DNA of 36,404 bases. It comes from JAAEUB01 sp964550345 (GTDB taxonomy: Bacteria; Pseudomonadota; Alphaproteobacteria; Rhodobacterales; Rhodobacteraceae). The notes under the pieces are model-generated. The model made no database searches, had not been told where the DNA came from, and saw nothing but the letters and a program-made list of their open reading frames with translations. Both the position numbers and the translations under genes were made by a program. Shown piece after piece: positions 1 to 7,943 of the stretch. The first letter of the stretch is position 1. Each line of letters starts with the position of its first letter. Location: assembly GCA_964550345.1 (NCBI GenBank), contig CAZJYZ010000033.1, positions 1-36,404 on the forward strand, written 5' to 3'.

Positions 1-1135
1 CAACGGGACCTTGCGGATCCTGCATACGCTCAAGCGAAACCTGCAAAAACACCTCGCCTTCAGGGTTCAGCGCGCGCACCACTTCTGAGCGCCCTGAAAG
101 ACGCCCGGCCATGACCTCTCGCAGCCACTCAGAAACAGGTCGCCCGGCGCCCTCAACCTGATCTGACAGCAATGTACCAATGGCGTTCTCGTCCCCAAGC
201 AAGGCCTTGGCACGTCTGTTAGCCATGGTGACACGTCCGTTAGAATCCAGCCGTAACAATGGGACAGGAAGCATATCAACTGGGCTCCAGTCACCAGAAT
301 CAACCGCGTGTTTCTCAGGCTCCGGCAGCAGATAGACCTCGCGCCGCCCTGCCGTGCTTATAATTTCACAGACTAGTACATTGATATTCCCGTCTTTTGC
401 GCTGACCTCTGTGACTACACCATTTCTCAGGGGAAGGTCGACGAAAACGCGATCCAGCGAGGCCTGCCGTCCGCCAAGCAGACGGCGCAATGCTTCGTTC
501 ATGAACAAGATCGTGCCGGTATTTGATACAGTCATCATTGGCAGGTTAATGGTCTCACCCATGCGGCCAGCGGGTTTGTTTTCCCCCAAATCGTCCAGCC
601 GCCACAAAAACCCGGTCTTTCCGATCAGATGCACCGACAAGCGCACATGCCCGTTGCTGACAGCAATGTCTTCGCGCGCGGCCCCCGTGATTTCAGCCTT
701 GTTCTGCAACCGGCTGAGGACAGCCGCGGGCGAAGCAAACAAATCCCCAAGGACATCGATTAAGGTGGCCGTATCGGTTTCAGTCTCGATTTGATCTCTG
801 GAAAAATAATCCTTCGCCGCCAGATTCTGAAAAGTTACCATGCCGTTCAGGTCCGTGATTAATCCCGGGGAAGCATCATTTTCCATTAAGGCGGCAAGCG
901 TTTTGGCAAGGCCACGCCGGGCATATTCAAATCGCAGCGATAAAAACCAGACAAGCAGGCCCAGCGACAGAAAGGTCATGCCCCCGATCACCATAGACAG
1001 ACCGGGGACTGGTTGCTGAACTACCCATGCGGCAGCGAGCATAACCATACCAAGGGTCAGCAAAATGCCCACCCTTGGCGAAAGAAGTGTGGCGGCCCGC
1101 GTCAGGAGCCCTGGAGTTAGCGCCGGATGCGACAC
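1..1135 (-). CDS. CckA-like sensor histidine kinase, N-terminal part (cut by left edge)
   Basis: The reading frame is open from a GTG at 1135 to the window edge (378 codons seen). The start is chosen because AGGGGGA at 1141-1147 lies 5 nt before it and no ATG lies close upstream in frame. The protein has a short cytoplasmic N-terminus, two membrane helices at about residues 22-39 and 48-66, then PAS-like sensor segments. One reads ENDASPGLITDLNGMVTFQN and another begins near SPVDMLPVPLLRLDSNGRV. The histidine-kinase and receiver parts would lie outside the window. Two helices followed by several PAS domains is the plan of CckA, the kinase that feeds phosphate through ChpT to CtrA. A perfect CtrA-type box lies just upstream, which fits cckA. 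The kinase domain is not visible, so the name is an inference; another PAS-containing kinase remains possible. Confidence 0.62.
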   Translation of the reverse strand, partial: MSHPALTPGLLTRAATLLSPRVGILLTLGMVMLAAAWVVQQPVPGLSMVIGGMTFLSLGLLVWFLSLRFEYARRGLAKTLAALMENDASPGLITDLNGMVTFQNLAAKDYFSRDQIETETDTATLIDVLGDLFASPAAVLSRLQNKAEITGAAREDIAVSNGHVRLSVHLIGKTGFLWRLDDLGENKPAGRMGETINLPMMTVSNTGTILFMNEALRRLLGGRQASLDRVFVDLPLRNGVVTEVSAKDGNINVLVCEIISTAGRREVYLLPEPEKHAVDSGDWSPVDMLPVPLLRLDSNGRVTMANRRAKALLGDENAIGTLLSDQVEGAGRPVSEWLREVMAGRLSGRSEVVRALNPEGEVFLQVSLERMQDPQGPV

Positions 1136-1187
1136 GATGCTCCCCCTGATTATTGATTCGCTATGGGTGTATTTCGACGCGATATGA

Positions 1188-1202
1188 TTAAGCAGGTGTT
1201 AA
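1188..1202 (-). promoter_or_regulatory. CtrA-type binding site (TTAA-N7-TTAA)
   Basis: The sequence TTAAGCAGGTGTTAA is an exact TTAA-N7-TTAA match. It sits in the 109-nt gap between rsmB and the kinase gene, 53-67 nt upstream of the kinase GTG. A third TTAA at 1213-1216 is spaced 10 nt and does not fit. The consensus is established for CtrA in alphaproteobacteria; binding here is inferred from position. Confidence 0.55.
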
Positions 1203-1244
1203 CGATACCCAGTTAAGCCACTATTGGTTGTGTTTACAAGGGGC

Positions 1245-2411
1245 TTACTCTCTCTTTAAGAGAGCCAGGAAGAAGCCATCAGCGCCGTCAAGCGGTGTTA
1301 GTATGGTTTTGGCCTTAAGGGCCCAGCCGGGATGGCGGTTCAAAAAAGCATCAATCTGCGCATCATTTTCACGTTCAAGCAGGGAGCAGGTGATATAGGC
1401 AATAGCGCCATTCCGTCCGGCGAGATCGGTAATTTTATCGAGTATTCCGGCCTGTATGGCGCAAAGTTCATCTAACTTCTCAGCGTTCAGCCGCCATTTT
1501 TCATCCGGCGCGCGCCGCCAGGTCCCGGAACCCGAACAAGGTACATCCGCAACGATCAGATCAAATGGGGCAGCATCCTTGAGGGCTTCGGCCTGCAGGA
1601 TTTCCACATCCACCCCGGCCCTTTTGGCCCGTTCGGGCAGATCGCGCATGCGGTCGGCATTCTTGTCGTGGGCGAATATTTTTTTCAGGCCACGCCCAGC
1701 CAATGCCAGCGCCTTGCCACCGCCTCCAGCGCAATAGTCCAGAACCCGCAGGTCATTTTGCAGGTCAATTTTATCAACAATTGCCTGTGAGCCTGCATCC
1801 TGAAGCTCTACCAAACCGTCTTTATACGCCTTTGAATTACGAACGCGGCGGGGGTTTTGGGTTACTTCCAGTGCTGTGGGCGACAGGGAATGTTGGCAGG
1901 TTTCAATCTCTTCCCCGGCCAACACTTCAACCGCCTGCTCCAGCGTGGCCTTTTGTGTGTTTACCCTTAGGAAAATCTGCGCGCGTCGGCGCATGGCCCG
2001 CATGACAGGTGCAAATTGCACGCCCAATGCAGCGCGTAATTGCGGGGCAAGCCAAGGGGGGCAATCCAGTTCGATCAATTCATCGGGATCAGCGGCTTTG
2101 AAGGCATGTTCGGCGTCGCTCAAGGCTGCCGGGGCATAACCTTCACCGGTAAATAACTCTTCCGGGGCGATGCCTTTCGCACGTAACGCACCGATCATCA
2201 CCCCGCGCCCGGTCATCGCACCACCAAGATGCGCAAAAGAGTGCAGGCATCTTAAGGCGTCATAGACATGGTCACGCACCGCCGCCCGGTCCTTGGAGCC
2301 TGCATAGCGATTAGAACGCGCCCAGTTGGTCAGGGTTTTTTCCGCGGGCGCGCCCTGAATTACCTCATCCAACAGGTCAGCTGCCGCTGCTATGCGCGCT
2401 GCCGGGGTCAT
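1245..2411 (-). CDS. rsmB: RsmB/NOP-family 16S rRNA m5C methyltransferase
   Basis: This 388-aa protein would transfer a methyl group from S-adenosylmethionine to C5 of a cytosine in 16S rRNA. The N-terminal third resembles the NusB-like RNA-binding domain of RsmB. The SAM site (motif I) is VLDYCAGGGGKALALA at residues 223-238. Both diagnostic cysteines are present: PCS at about C292 and TCS at about C342; in this family one is the nucleophile and the other aids product release. The start ATG follows AAGGTG at a short distance. The gene lies 39 nt downstream of guaB on the same strand and is probably cotranscribed with it. The exact target base cannot be read from sequence, and the protein is a little shorter than the E. 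coli enzyme, so RsmB/NOP family is firmer than the precise symbol. Confidence 0.9.
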   Translation of the reverse strand: MTPAARIAAAADLLDEVIQGAPAEKTLTNWARSNRYAGSKDRAAVRDHVYDALRCLHSFAHLGGAMTGRGVMIGALRAKGIAPEELFTGEGYAPAALSDAEHAFKAADPDELIELDCPPWLAPQLRAALGVQFAPVMRAMRRRAQIFLRVNTQKATLEQAVEVLAGEEIETCQHSLSPTALEVTQNPRRVRNSKAYKDGLVELQDAGSQAIVDKIDLQNDLRVLDYCAGGGGKALALAGRGLKKIFAHDKNADRMRDLPERAKRAGVDVEILQAEALKDAAPFDLIVADVPCSGSGTWRRAPDEKWRLNAEKLDELCAIQAGILDKITDLAGRNGAIAYITCSLLERENDAQIDAFLNRHPGWALKAKTILTPLDGADGFFLALLKRE

Positions 2412-2450
2412 TTTATCACCTTAACTTTATCCGGCAACATATTCACCTAC

Positions 2451-3899
2451 CTACATAATCCTATAATTTGGGCTCTCGCGGGTGATCTGCACATCATGGA
2501 CATGGCTCTCCTTCAGGCCCGCACCGGTAATTTTCACGAAACGGCTGTTTTTGCGCATGTCGGCGACGCTGGCATTGCCGGTATAGCCCATGGCCGCGCG
2601 CAGGCCGCCTACTAGTTGGTGCACCACTGCCCCGGCTGAACCTTTGTAGGGAACCTGCCCCTCAATACCTTCCGGCACCAGCTTGTCCGAGGCCGCATCT
2701 TTCTGGAAATAGCGGTCGGCTGAACCCCGCGCCATTGCCCCGAGGCTGCCCATGCCACGGTAACTTTTGAACGAACGGCCCTGATAAAGTATGACCTCGC
2801 CGGGGCTTTCATCGGTGCCGGCAATCATGGAGCCGACCATGGCGCAAGAGGCACCGGCGGCAATGGCTTTGGCGAAATCGCCGGAATACTTGATGCCGCC
2901 ATCGGCAATCACCGGCACGTCGCCCGCGCCGGAGGCGCAATCCATGATCGCAGTCAATTGCGGCACGCCGACACCCGCCACCATGCGGGTGGTACAGATC
3001 GAACCGGGGCCGATACCAACCTTGACCCCATCCGCGCCGGCGCCAATAAGGGCGCGCGTTGCCTCGGCAGTGGCAACATTGCCTGCCAAGACCTGCACAT
3101 CGGACGATATGCGCTTCACACGCTCAACAGCCTGCGCCACGCCTTCGCTGTGTCCATGTGCGGTATCGATGACAATCAGGTCACAGCCTGCATCCACCAG
3201 CGCCTCGCTGCGTTCAAAACCGGCATCCCCCACGGTTGTTGCCGCTGCGACCCTGAGCCGCCCAAGCTCATCCTTGCAGGCGGTGGGGTTTAACACAGCC
3301 TGTTCGGTATCCTTCAGGGTTAAAAGTCCGGTAAGCTTGCCATCTCCATCCGTAACCAGAAGTTTTTCAATACGACGCGCCTGCATCAGGTTTTTGGCCT
3401 CGTCAAGGTCGGCAGGCTCGGTCAGCATGGCAAGGTCATCGCGGCTCATCATCACCCGCACCGGGGTATCGTCGGAGGTGGCAAAGCGCATGTCGCGGTT
3501 GGTAACAATTCCCACCACATGGTCGGTTTCATCGACGACCGGAAAACCGGTAATGCGGTAGCGCTCCATCAGAGCTTTGGCATCCGCCAGGGTTTGGTCC
3601 GGCCTGAGGGTGATCGGGTTATAGACGATGCCGCTTTCAAAGCGCTTGACCCGGCGCACCTCGCGCGCCTGTTCATCGATACTGAGATTACGGTGTATGA
3701 CACCCATGCCACCGGCCTGCGCCATGGCGATTGCCATACGCGCTTCGGTTACCGTATCCATAGCCGAGGACAGGAGCGGGATATTCAGTGCGATCGAGCG
3801 CGTCACAAAGGTCGCGGTATCTGCGGTTGAGGGCAGTACATTACTGGCGGCAGGGACCAGCAGAACGTCGTCAAAGGTAAGGGCCTCGCGAATCTCCAT
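2451..3899 (-). CDS. guaB: Inosine-5'-monophosphate dehydrogenase
   Basis: The enzyme oxidises IMP to XMP with NAD, the first committed step to guanine nucleotides. The product is 482 aa, the normal length. The start is the ATG of MEIREALTFDDVLL, with AGGAGA upstream; the frame is open further upstream but that part has no family resemblance. A TIM barrel is split by a Bateman module of two CBS domains at about residues 95-205. The catalytic loop GSICTTR places the nucleophilic cysteine at C302. The phosphate loop and the C-terminal GSAGAVVHQLVGGLR region are intact. The gene is divergent from the aminotransferase gene at 4078 and followed by rsmB. Confidence 0.98.
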   Translation of the reverse strand: MEIREALTFDDVLLVPAASNVLPSTADTATFVTRSIALNIPLLSSAMDTVTEARMAIAMAQAGGMGVIHRNLSIDEQAREVRRVKRFESGIVYNPITLRPDQTLADAKALMERYRITGFPVVDETDHVVGIVTNRDMRFATSDDTPVRVMMSRDDLAMLTEPADLDEAKNLMQARRIEKLLVTDGDGKLTGLLTLKDTEQAVLNPTACKDELGRLRVAAATTVGDAGFERSEALVDAGCDLIVIDTAHGHSEGVAQAVERVKRISSDVQVLAGNVATAEATRALIGAGADGVKVGIGPGSICTTRMVAGVGVPQLTAIMDCASGAGDVPVIADGGIKYSGDFAKAIAAGASCAMVGSMIAGTDESPGEVILYQGRSFKSYRGMGSLGAMARGSADRYFQKDAASDKLVPEGIEGQVPYKGSAGAVVHQLVGGLRAAMGYTGNASVADMRKNSRFVKITGAGLKESHVHDVQITRESPNYRIM

Positions 3900-3974
3900 G
3901 GGGGTTCTCCTTGGGATGATCGTTTGGCACGTCTCTATTTCACCTCTTGCACCCTTTGGAAAGGGCAAGGCAGA

Positions 3975-4020
3975 GATTTTAAGCCTCCGGCGGAGGTATT
4001 TTTGCCAAGATGAAAGGGAG
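3975..4020. repeat. Roseobacter-type intergenic palindrome
   Basis: In the guaB/aminotransferase gap the sequence holds a CCTCC-GGC-GGAGG hairpin (3984-3996), followed by TATTTTTGCCAAGATGAAAG. From memory, strings of this form (GC-rich palindrome, T-rich tract, then AAGATGAA) recur between genes in many Rhodobacteraceae genomes. Read on the plus strand it resembles a short terminator. I see only one copy in this window, so calling it a repeat rests on prior knowledge and not on anything visible here. Confidence 0.45.
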
Positions 4021-4077
4021 GCTTTGACTTTCCAGAAGACTCGTGGCCACTTCGCCGGAGCATACGGAGTGAAATTA

Positions 4078-5274
4078 ATGCAGGTGTCAAAACGAATTTC
4101 CGGACTGACCGGCGAAGATGGCGACGGCTGGGGATTGTTTTTGCGCGCCCGTGAAATGATCGCGGCGGGTGAGGACGTGATTGAGTTGACCATTGGCGAA
4201 CATGATATTCGCACAGCACCAGCAATTCTGGCGGCTATGGACCAGTCGGCACAGGGCGGACATACGGGCTATGCCATGGTGCCCGGCGTGGACGCGCTGC
4301 GCGATGCGGTTGCGGCACGGGTTGAGGGCCAAAGCGGCGTGAAAACCGGGCGCGATAATGTGCTTATCACCCCCGGTGGCCAGGCCGGCCTCTATGCCTC
4401 TCATGTCGCGGTTTGTGAGCCGGGGGACCGCGCCTTGTTCATCGATCCCTATTACGCCACCTACCCTGGAACCATTCGCGGGGCTAGCGCGGTTCCGGTT
4501 CCGGTCGAGGCGCGTGCGCGTAACGGGTTTCAGCCAAGTACCGAGGCGATTGCGGCAAAAGCTGACGGAGCGACCAGCCTGCTGATCAACTCGCCCAATA
4601 ACCCCACTGGTGTGATTTACAGCAGAGATACGCTTTCGGGCATCGCCGAGGTGGCGCAGGACCATGACATGTGGCTGATCTCGGACGAGGTTTATGACAG
4701 TCAGGTCTGGGAGGGGGAACATCTGTCGCCCCGCGCCTTGCCGAATATGGCAGAGCGCACGCTGGTCATCGGCTCCATGTCGAAAAGCCACGCTATGACC
4801 GGCAGCCGTGTGGGCTGGGTCGTTGGGCCCGAGGACGTGATTGATCACATGATCAACCTTGCCACCCACACCACGTACGGCGTGGCCGGTTTCGTGCAGG
4901 ATGCCGCCCTTTTTGCCCTTGGGCAGGGTGCTGCTTTAGAGGATGAGATTAGCGCGCCGTTTAAAAGGCGCCGGGCGGCAGCGACGCAGGCGATAGCGGC
5001 GCAGAACGTGGTGCGGCTGGTGCCAGCACAGGGGGCGATGTACCTGATGCTGGATATTCGCGCCACCGGATTGAGCGGTGAGGCATTTGGCTACGGGCTG
5101 CTAGCGGCAGAAAACATTGCTGTGATGCCGGGCGAATCTTTTGGCAAAGCCGCCGCCGGGCATGTCAGGGTGGCAATGACCGTAGCGGATGAGGCTTTTG
5201 CCACTGCTTTTGCCCGGCTGCTGGATTTTGCGGCGAAGAAAGCCGGATCACAGGAGAATGCACATGACACGTAA
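4078..5274 (+). CDS. Class I/II PLP-dependent aminotransferase
   Basis: This 398-aa fold-type I aminotransferase has the family signatures in order: a substrate/cofactor loop at TPGGQAGLY (about 98-106), SPNNPTG with the PLP-contacting Asn (172-178), SDEVYD with the pyridine-binding Asp and Tyr (202-207), the Schiff-base lysine in SMSKSH at K236, and the carboxylate-binding Arg in GSRVGW at R244. The ATG at 4078 is preferred because CGGAG lies 8-9 nt upstream; the open frame before it covers the divergent guaB promoter. The gene overlaps the next one (PEP mutase superfamily), so the two are probably translated together. The amino donor cannot be predicted. The neighbour suggests metabolism of a small 2-oxo acid, but that is only a guess. 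Confidence 0.9.
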   Translation: MQVSKRISGLTGEDGDGWGLFLRAREMIAAGEDVIELTIGEHDIRTAPAILAAMDQSAQGGHTGYAMVPGVDALRDAVAARVEGQSGVKTGRDNVLITPGGQAGLYASHVAVCEPGDRALFIDPYYATYPGTIRGASAVPVPVEARARNGFQPSTEAIAAKADGATSLLINSPNNPTGVIYSRDTLSGIAEVAQDHDMWLISDEVYDSQVWEGEHLSPRALPNMAERTLVIGSMSKSHAMTGSRVGWVVGPEDVIDHMINLATHTTYGVAGFVQDAALFALGQGAALEDEISAPFKRRRAAATQAIAAQNVVRLVPAQGAMYLMLDIRATGLSGEAFGYGLLAAENIAVMPGESFGKAAAGHVRVAMTVADEAFATAFARLLDFAAKKAGSQENAHDT

Positions 5275-6085
5275 CATCGGAGCAGAATTTCGCGCACTGC
5301 ACCAACGGGGAAACCCGTTTATCCTGGCCAATGCCTGGGATTTGGGCAGCGCCAAAATGCTGGAAGCTCTGGGCGCTGAGGCAATCGGCACTTCCTCAGC
5401 GGCACATGCCTTCACTTTGGGGCGCCCGGATCTGGGTCATGTCAGCCGCGACGAAGCACTGGCACATGCCGAGGAGCTGGTGGCGGCGGTCAACGTGCCT
5501 GTTTCCGGAGACTTTGAGAACGGCTTTGGCGAAGCGCCCGGGATCTGCGCCGAAACCGTGCGCCTTTCGGCCGAGGTCGGGTTGGCGGGCATTTCCATCG
5601 AGGATACAGCCCTGCCCGGCTCGACCCCATACGAATTTGATCTGGCGGTTGAGCGTATCCGCGCTGCTGCCGCCGCCGCACGCGCCTTGCCACAGGATTT
5701 TGTCCTCGTGGCGCGGGCGGACGGGATCATGCACGGACAATATGACATCGAAGAAGCCCTGCGCCGCCTGAAAGCCTATGAGGCTGCCGGGGCGGATTGC
5801 CTTTATGCGCCTCTGCCCGCTTCGATGGCGGATGTTGCGCGTATTTGTGCGGCCACGGCACTGCCGGTAAATGCGCTGGTTGCCGGGCCCTATACCAAGG
5901 TTAGCCGGGATGCGTTTGCTTCGGCCGGGGTGGCGCGGATTTCACTGGGTTCAAGTCTTGCACGTGCCACGCACCGGGTCATTCATGACGCTGCCTCTGC
6001 GATGTTTGAGAACGGCGATTTCGGCGTTATGTCCAGAGGCATTTCAGGCGATATTATCGACGGGTTTCTGACCAACAAACATTAG
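5264..6085 (+). CDS. Isocitrate lyase / PEP mutase superfamily enzyme
   Basis: The 273-aa product matches the isocitrate lyase/phosphoenolpyruvate mutase superfamily. These are Mg-dependent TIM barrels that cleave or rearrange C-C or P-C bonds of 2-oxo or 2-hydroxy acids. Family blocks seen are the N-terminal NAWDLGSAKMLEALG, GTSSAAHAFTLG, the acidic metal site near SGDFENGFG, ISIEDTALPG and VLVARADG. Two ATGs lie close together; the one at 5264 is chosen because AGGAG (5252-5256) is 7 nt from it and only 1 nt from the ATG at 5258. The gene starts inside the 3' end of the aminotransferase gene (11-nt overlap). The lyase loop with the cysteine of true isocitrate lyases (KKCGH) is absent, so oxaloacetate-decarboxylase-like or other lyase activity is more likely. 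Confidence 0.88.
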   Translation: MTRNIGAEFRALHQRGNPFILANAWDLGSAKMLEALGAEAIGTSSAAHAFTLGRPDLGHVSRDEALAHAEELVAAVNVPVSGDFENGFGEAPGICAETVRLSAEVGLAGISIEDTALPGSTPYEFDLAVERIRAAAAAARALPQDFVLVARADGIMHGQYDIEEALRRLKAYEAAGADCLYAPLPASMADVARICAATALPVNALVAGPYTKVSRDAFASAGVARISLGSSLARATHRVIHDAASAMFENGDFGVMSRGISGDIIDGFLTNKH

Positions 6086-6086
6086 C

Positions 6087-7256
6087 CTATTCCTGCGTCA
6101 CATCATGTTTGTAAATCCAGTCAAACCGCCCCAGAATTTTCTGTGGTGAATAGCGGTTAGCCAGCCTGAGCGCCCCATGGCCCAGCCCGCGTGCCAGCGG
6201 GTTTGAGTAATGGTAATTGCGGGCGTTTTTATTGGCCATATTGATAACCCGTTCTACGCGGTGACGGCGACGCGCCTGATAGAGCGCCGGGCCGTCCTCA
6301 AGCCCCATTTCCGCAAGCGACTGCGCCAGAACCCAGGCGTCTTCGATGGCCATAACCGCGCCTTGCGCCATGAAAGGTAAGGTCGGATGGGCCGCATCAC
6401 CCAGAAGAGCTGTGCGCCCGCGATGCCATTCCAGCGCCACATCGTGCCGGTGCAGCCCCCACAGGAACACTGTATCCACCCGTGCCAGAACATCCTGAGC
6501 ATCGCGACCAAAGCCAGCAAAGGCCGCGCGCAGGTTCTCGGGCTCATCGCGGTGAAACCAGCCTTCTTCAGCCCATTCCTTGCGTTCTTCGACTGCCACA
6601 AGGTTTACCACCTGACCGTTGCGCAAGGGATAAGTCACCATATGCCTGCCCGGCCCCATATAGACGATCGCCTCGGCTTCTTCACGACCGGTGGCGGGAA
6701 CCAGAGCGCGCCACGCGACCTGACCCGTGAAAAAGGGCTTGGCGGGAGGGTTCAGAACAGGACGCAGCGCCGAATGCAGCCCGTCGGCGCCGACTAAAAA
6801 ATTGACCTCTTCGCGGCTATTATCGGCAAACTCAATTATTGGGTTTCCAATACCCGGATCCACCGAAACAACTCTGCGCCCGGTCTCAATCGTCACACCA
6901 GCGTCACGTGCAGCATCCGCCAGCAAACCTTGCAGATCCGCCCGGTGAAACAGCAAAAAGGTCTGGTCCGGCACGAGTTCCTTCAGATCAAGATCCACCA
7001 CACCTTTGCCGCTTGGTCCGTCGCGCAGCCAGATGGCTGTGGAGCGTGTAGAGCGGTTGCGCGCTTCATCGCCCAGCCCCAGCGCGTCCAGCACAACCAC
7101 GCCATTTGGGCTGATTTGCAGTCCCGCGCCAACTTCACTGATCGCATCCGCCTGTTCCAGCACCCGCACCTTGGCGCCGCGCCGGGCCAGTGCCACTGCC
7201 GCAGCCAGGCCGCCAATACCGGCGCCTGCTATGGTAACTTCCTGCCCCTTCAACAT
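6087..7256 (-). CDS. FAD-dependent aromatic-ring monooxygenase (salicylate hydroxylase-like)
   Basis: This 389-aa group A flavoprotein monooxygenase has the N-terminal Rossmann FAD motif GAGIGG (11-16), the GADGLHS motif that contacts FAD and NAD(P)H (156-162), and the GDAAHP motif for the ribityl/phosphate part (286-291). Relatives hydroxylate aromatic acids such as salicylate or 3-hydroxybenzoate using NAD(P)H and O2. The substrate here is unknown and no ring-cleavage gene is nearby. The ATG at 7256 is preferred over a GTG at 7280 because AAGGGA precedes it and the GTG lies in a terminator hairpin. It is convergent with the PEP mutase-like gene, with stops almost touching. Confidence 0.9.
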   Translation of the reverse strand: MLKGQEVTIAGAGIGGLAAAVALARRGAKVRVLEQADAISEVGAGLQISPNGVVVLDALGLGDEARNRSTRSTAIWLRDGPSGKGVVDLDLKELVPDQTFLLFHRADLQGLLADAARDAGVTIETGRRVVSVDPGIGNPIIEFADNSREEVNFLVGADGLHSALRPVLNPPAKPFFTGQVAWRALVPATGREEAEAIVYMGPGRHMVTYPLRNGQVVNLVAVEERKEWAEEGWFHRDEPENLRAAFAGFGRDAQDVLARVDTVFLWGLHRHDVALEWHRGRTALLGDAAHPTLPFMAQGAVMAIEDAWVLAQSLAEMGLEDGPALYQARRRHRVERVINMANKNARNYHYSNPLARGLGHGALRLANRYSPQKILGRFDWIYKHDVTQE

Positions 7257-7270
7257 CTCTATCCCTTCAA

Positions 7271-7300
7271 ACAAAAACACCGGCGCATTTCTGCACCGGT
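7271..7300 (-). terminator. Rho-independent terminator after dksA
   Basis: On the minus strand a 9-bp stem (ACCGGTGCA with TGCGCCGGT, one G-U pair) closed by a GAAA tetraloop is followed by GTTTTTGTTT. It lies about 30 nt after the dksA stop and immediately before the ribosome site of the FAD monooxygenase gene. It should end dksA transcription. Confidence 0.8.
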
Positions 7301-7328
7301 GCCATGTTAATACTTGTCAGCCATTCGC

Positions 7329-7751
7329 CTAGTCATCCCGGTGCACTTTTTCGCGCCGCTCGTGGTTTTCCTGCGCCTCTAGGCACATTGTGGCGATAGG
7401 CCGTGCATCAAGGCGTTTTAACGAAATCGGTTCGCCGGTATCTTCGCAATACCCAAACTCGCCCTCTTCAATGCGACGCAGGGCCTGTTCGATTTTGCCA
7501 ACCAGCTTGCGCTGACGATCACGGGTGCGCAATTCCAGCGCCCGGTCGGTTTCCTCGCTGGCGCGATCTGCCACGTCAGGGATGTTACGCGTCCCTTCCT
7601 GTAGGCCTTCAATGGTATTTTTGCTGTCGCCCAGCAATTCATCTTTCCAGTTTAAGAGCTTGCGCCGGAAATATTCCAACTGCCGCTCATTCATGAAAGG
7701 TTCGTCTTCTGCTGGTCGATAATTTTCAGGTAAGAACGTTTCCGCTTTCAT
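7329..7751 (-). CDS. dksA: RNA polymerase-binding regulator DksA
   Basis: DksA enters the secondary channel of RNA polymerase and, with ppGpp, changes initiation at rRNA and amino-acid promoters. The 140-aa product has the long coiled coil and its functional tip DVADRAS, with the two acidic residues at D59 and D62. The C-terminal globular part keeps the GYCEDTGEPIS and RLDARPIA blocks. Of the four zinc cysteines of E. coli DksA only two remain, C102 and C123; the partners are T105 and A126, so a classical C4 zinc site is unlikely. The start at 7751 follows AAGGA at 7 nt; the longer open frame upstream has no DksA resemblance. It is transcribed away from the MoxR gene and followed by a strong terminator. 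Confidence 0.95.
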   Translation of the reverse strand: MKAETFLPENYRPAEDEPFMNERQLEYFRRKLLNWKDELLGDSKNTIEGLQEGTRNIPDVADRASEETDRALELRTRDRQRKLVGKIEQALRRIEEGEFGYCEDTGEPISLKRLDARPIATMCLEAQENHERREKVHRDD

Positions 7752-7874
7752 CCCTGTATCCTTATTGCTCCCGGATCGGACTTTCGGGCTATGCAAGCTA
7801 CCCCGCGCCATTCCTCTGTCTCTCTGCGCCACCGCTTACACCCGACCGGCATGGATGTCACGCCCCAAAACGCT

Positions 7875-7899
7875 TGCCCCCGGCCTTGTGATGGGGGCA
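7875..7899. other. Stem-loop in the dksA/moxR divergent region
   Basis: TGCCCCC (7875-7881) and GGGGGCA (7893-7899) form a perfect 7-bp stem with an 11-nt loop, 45 nt upstream of the MoxR start. It may lie in the moxR leader or be an operator. No T-tract follows. Confidence 0.4.
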
Positions 7900-7943
7900 T
7901 AACGCGAAATAAGTGAGAAATCCGCCAGAGTACTGAAAGAACC

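Noticed and set aside
2791..3561. A 256-codon plus-strand open frame over guaB
   Set aside because: It is antisense to the IMP dehydrogenase core; its Ser/Ala/Pro/Thr-rich composition is a codon-frame artefact.
3920..3940. A sigma-54 promoter starting TGGCAC
   Set aside because: The -12 half (TTGC at the right spacing) is absent.
3628..4077. A 150-codon N-terminal extension of the aminotransferase
   Set aside because: It would run antisense through the guaB start and promoter; the ATG at 4078 has a good ribosome site and gives the family length.
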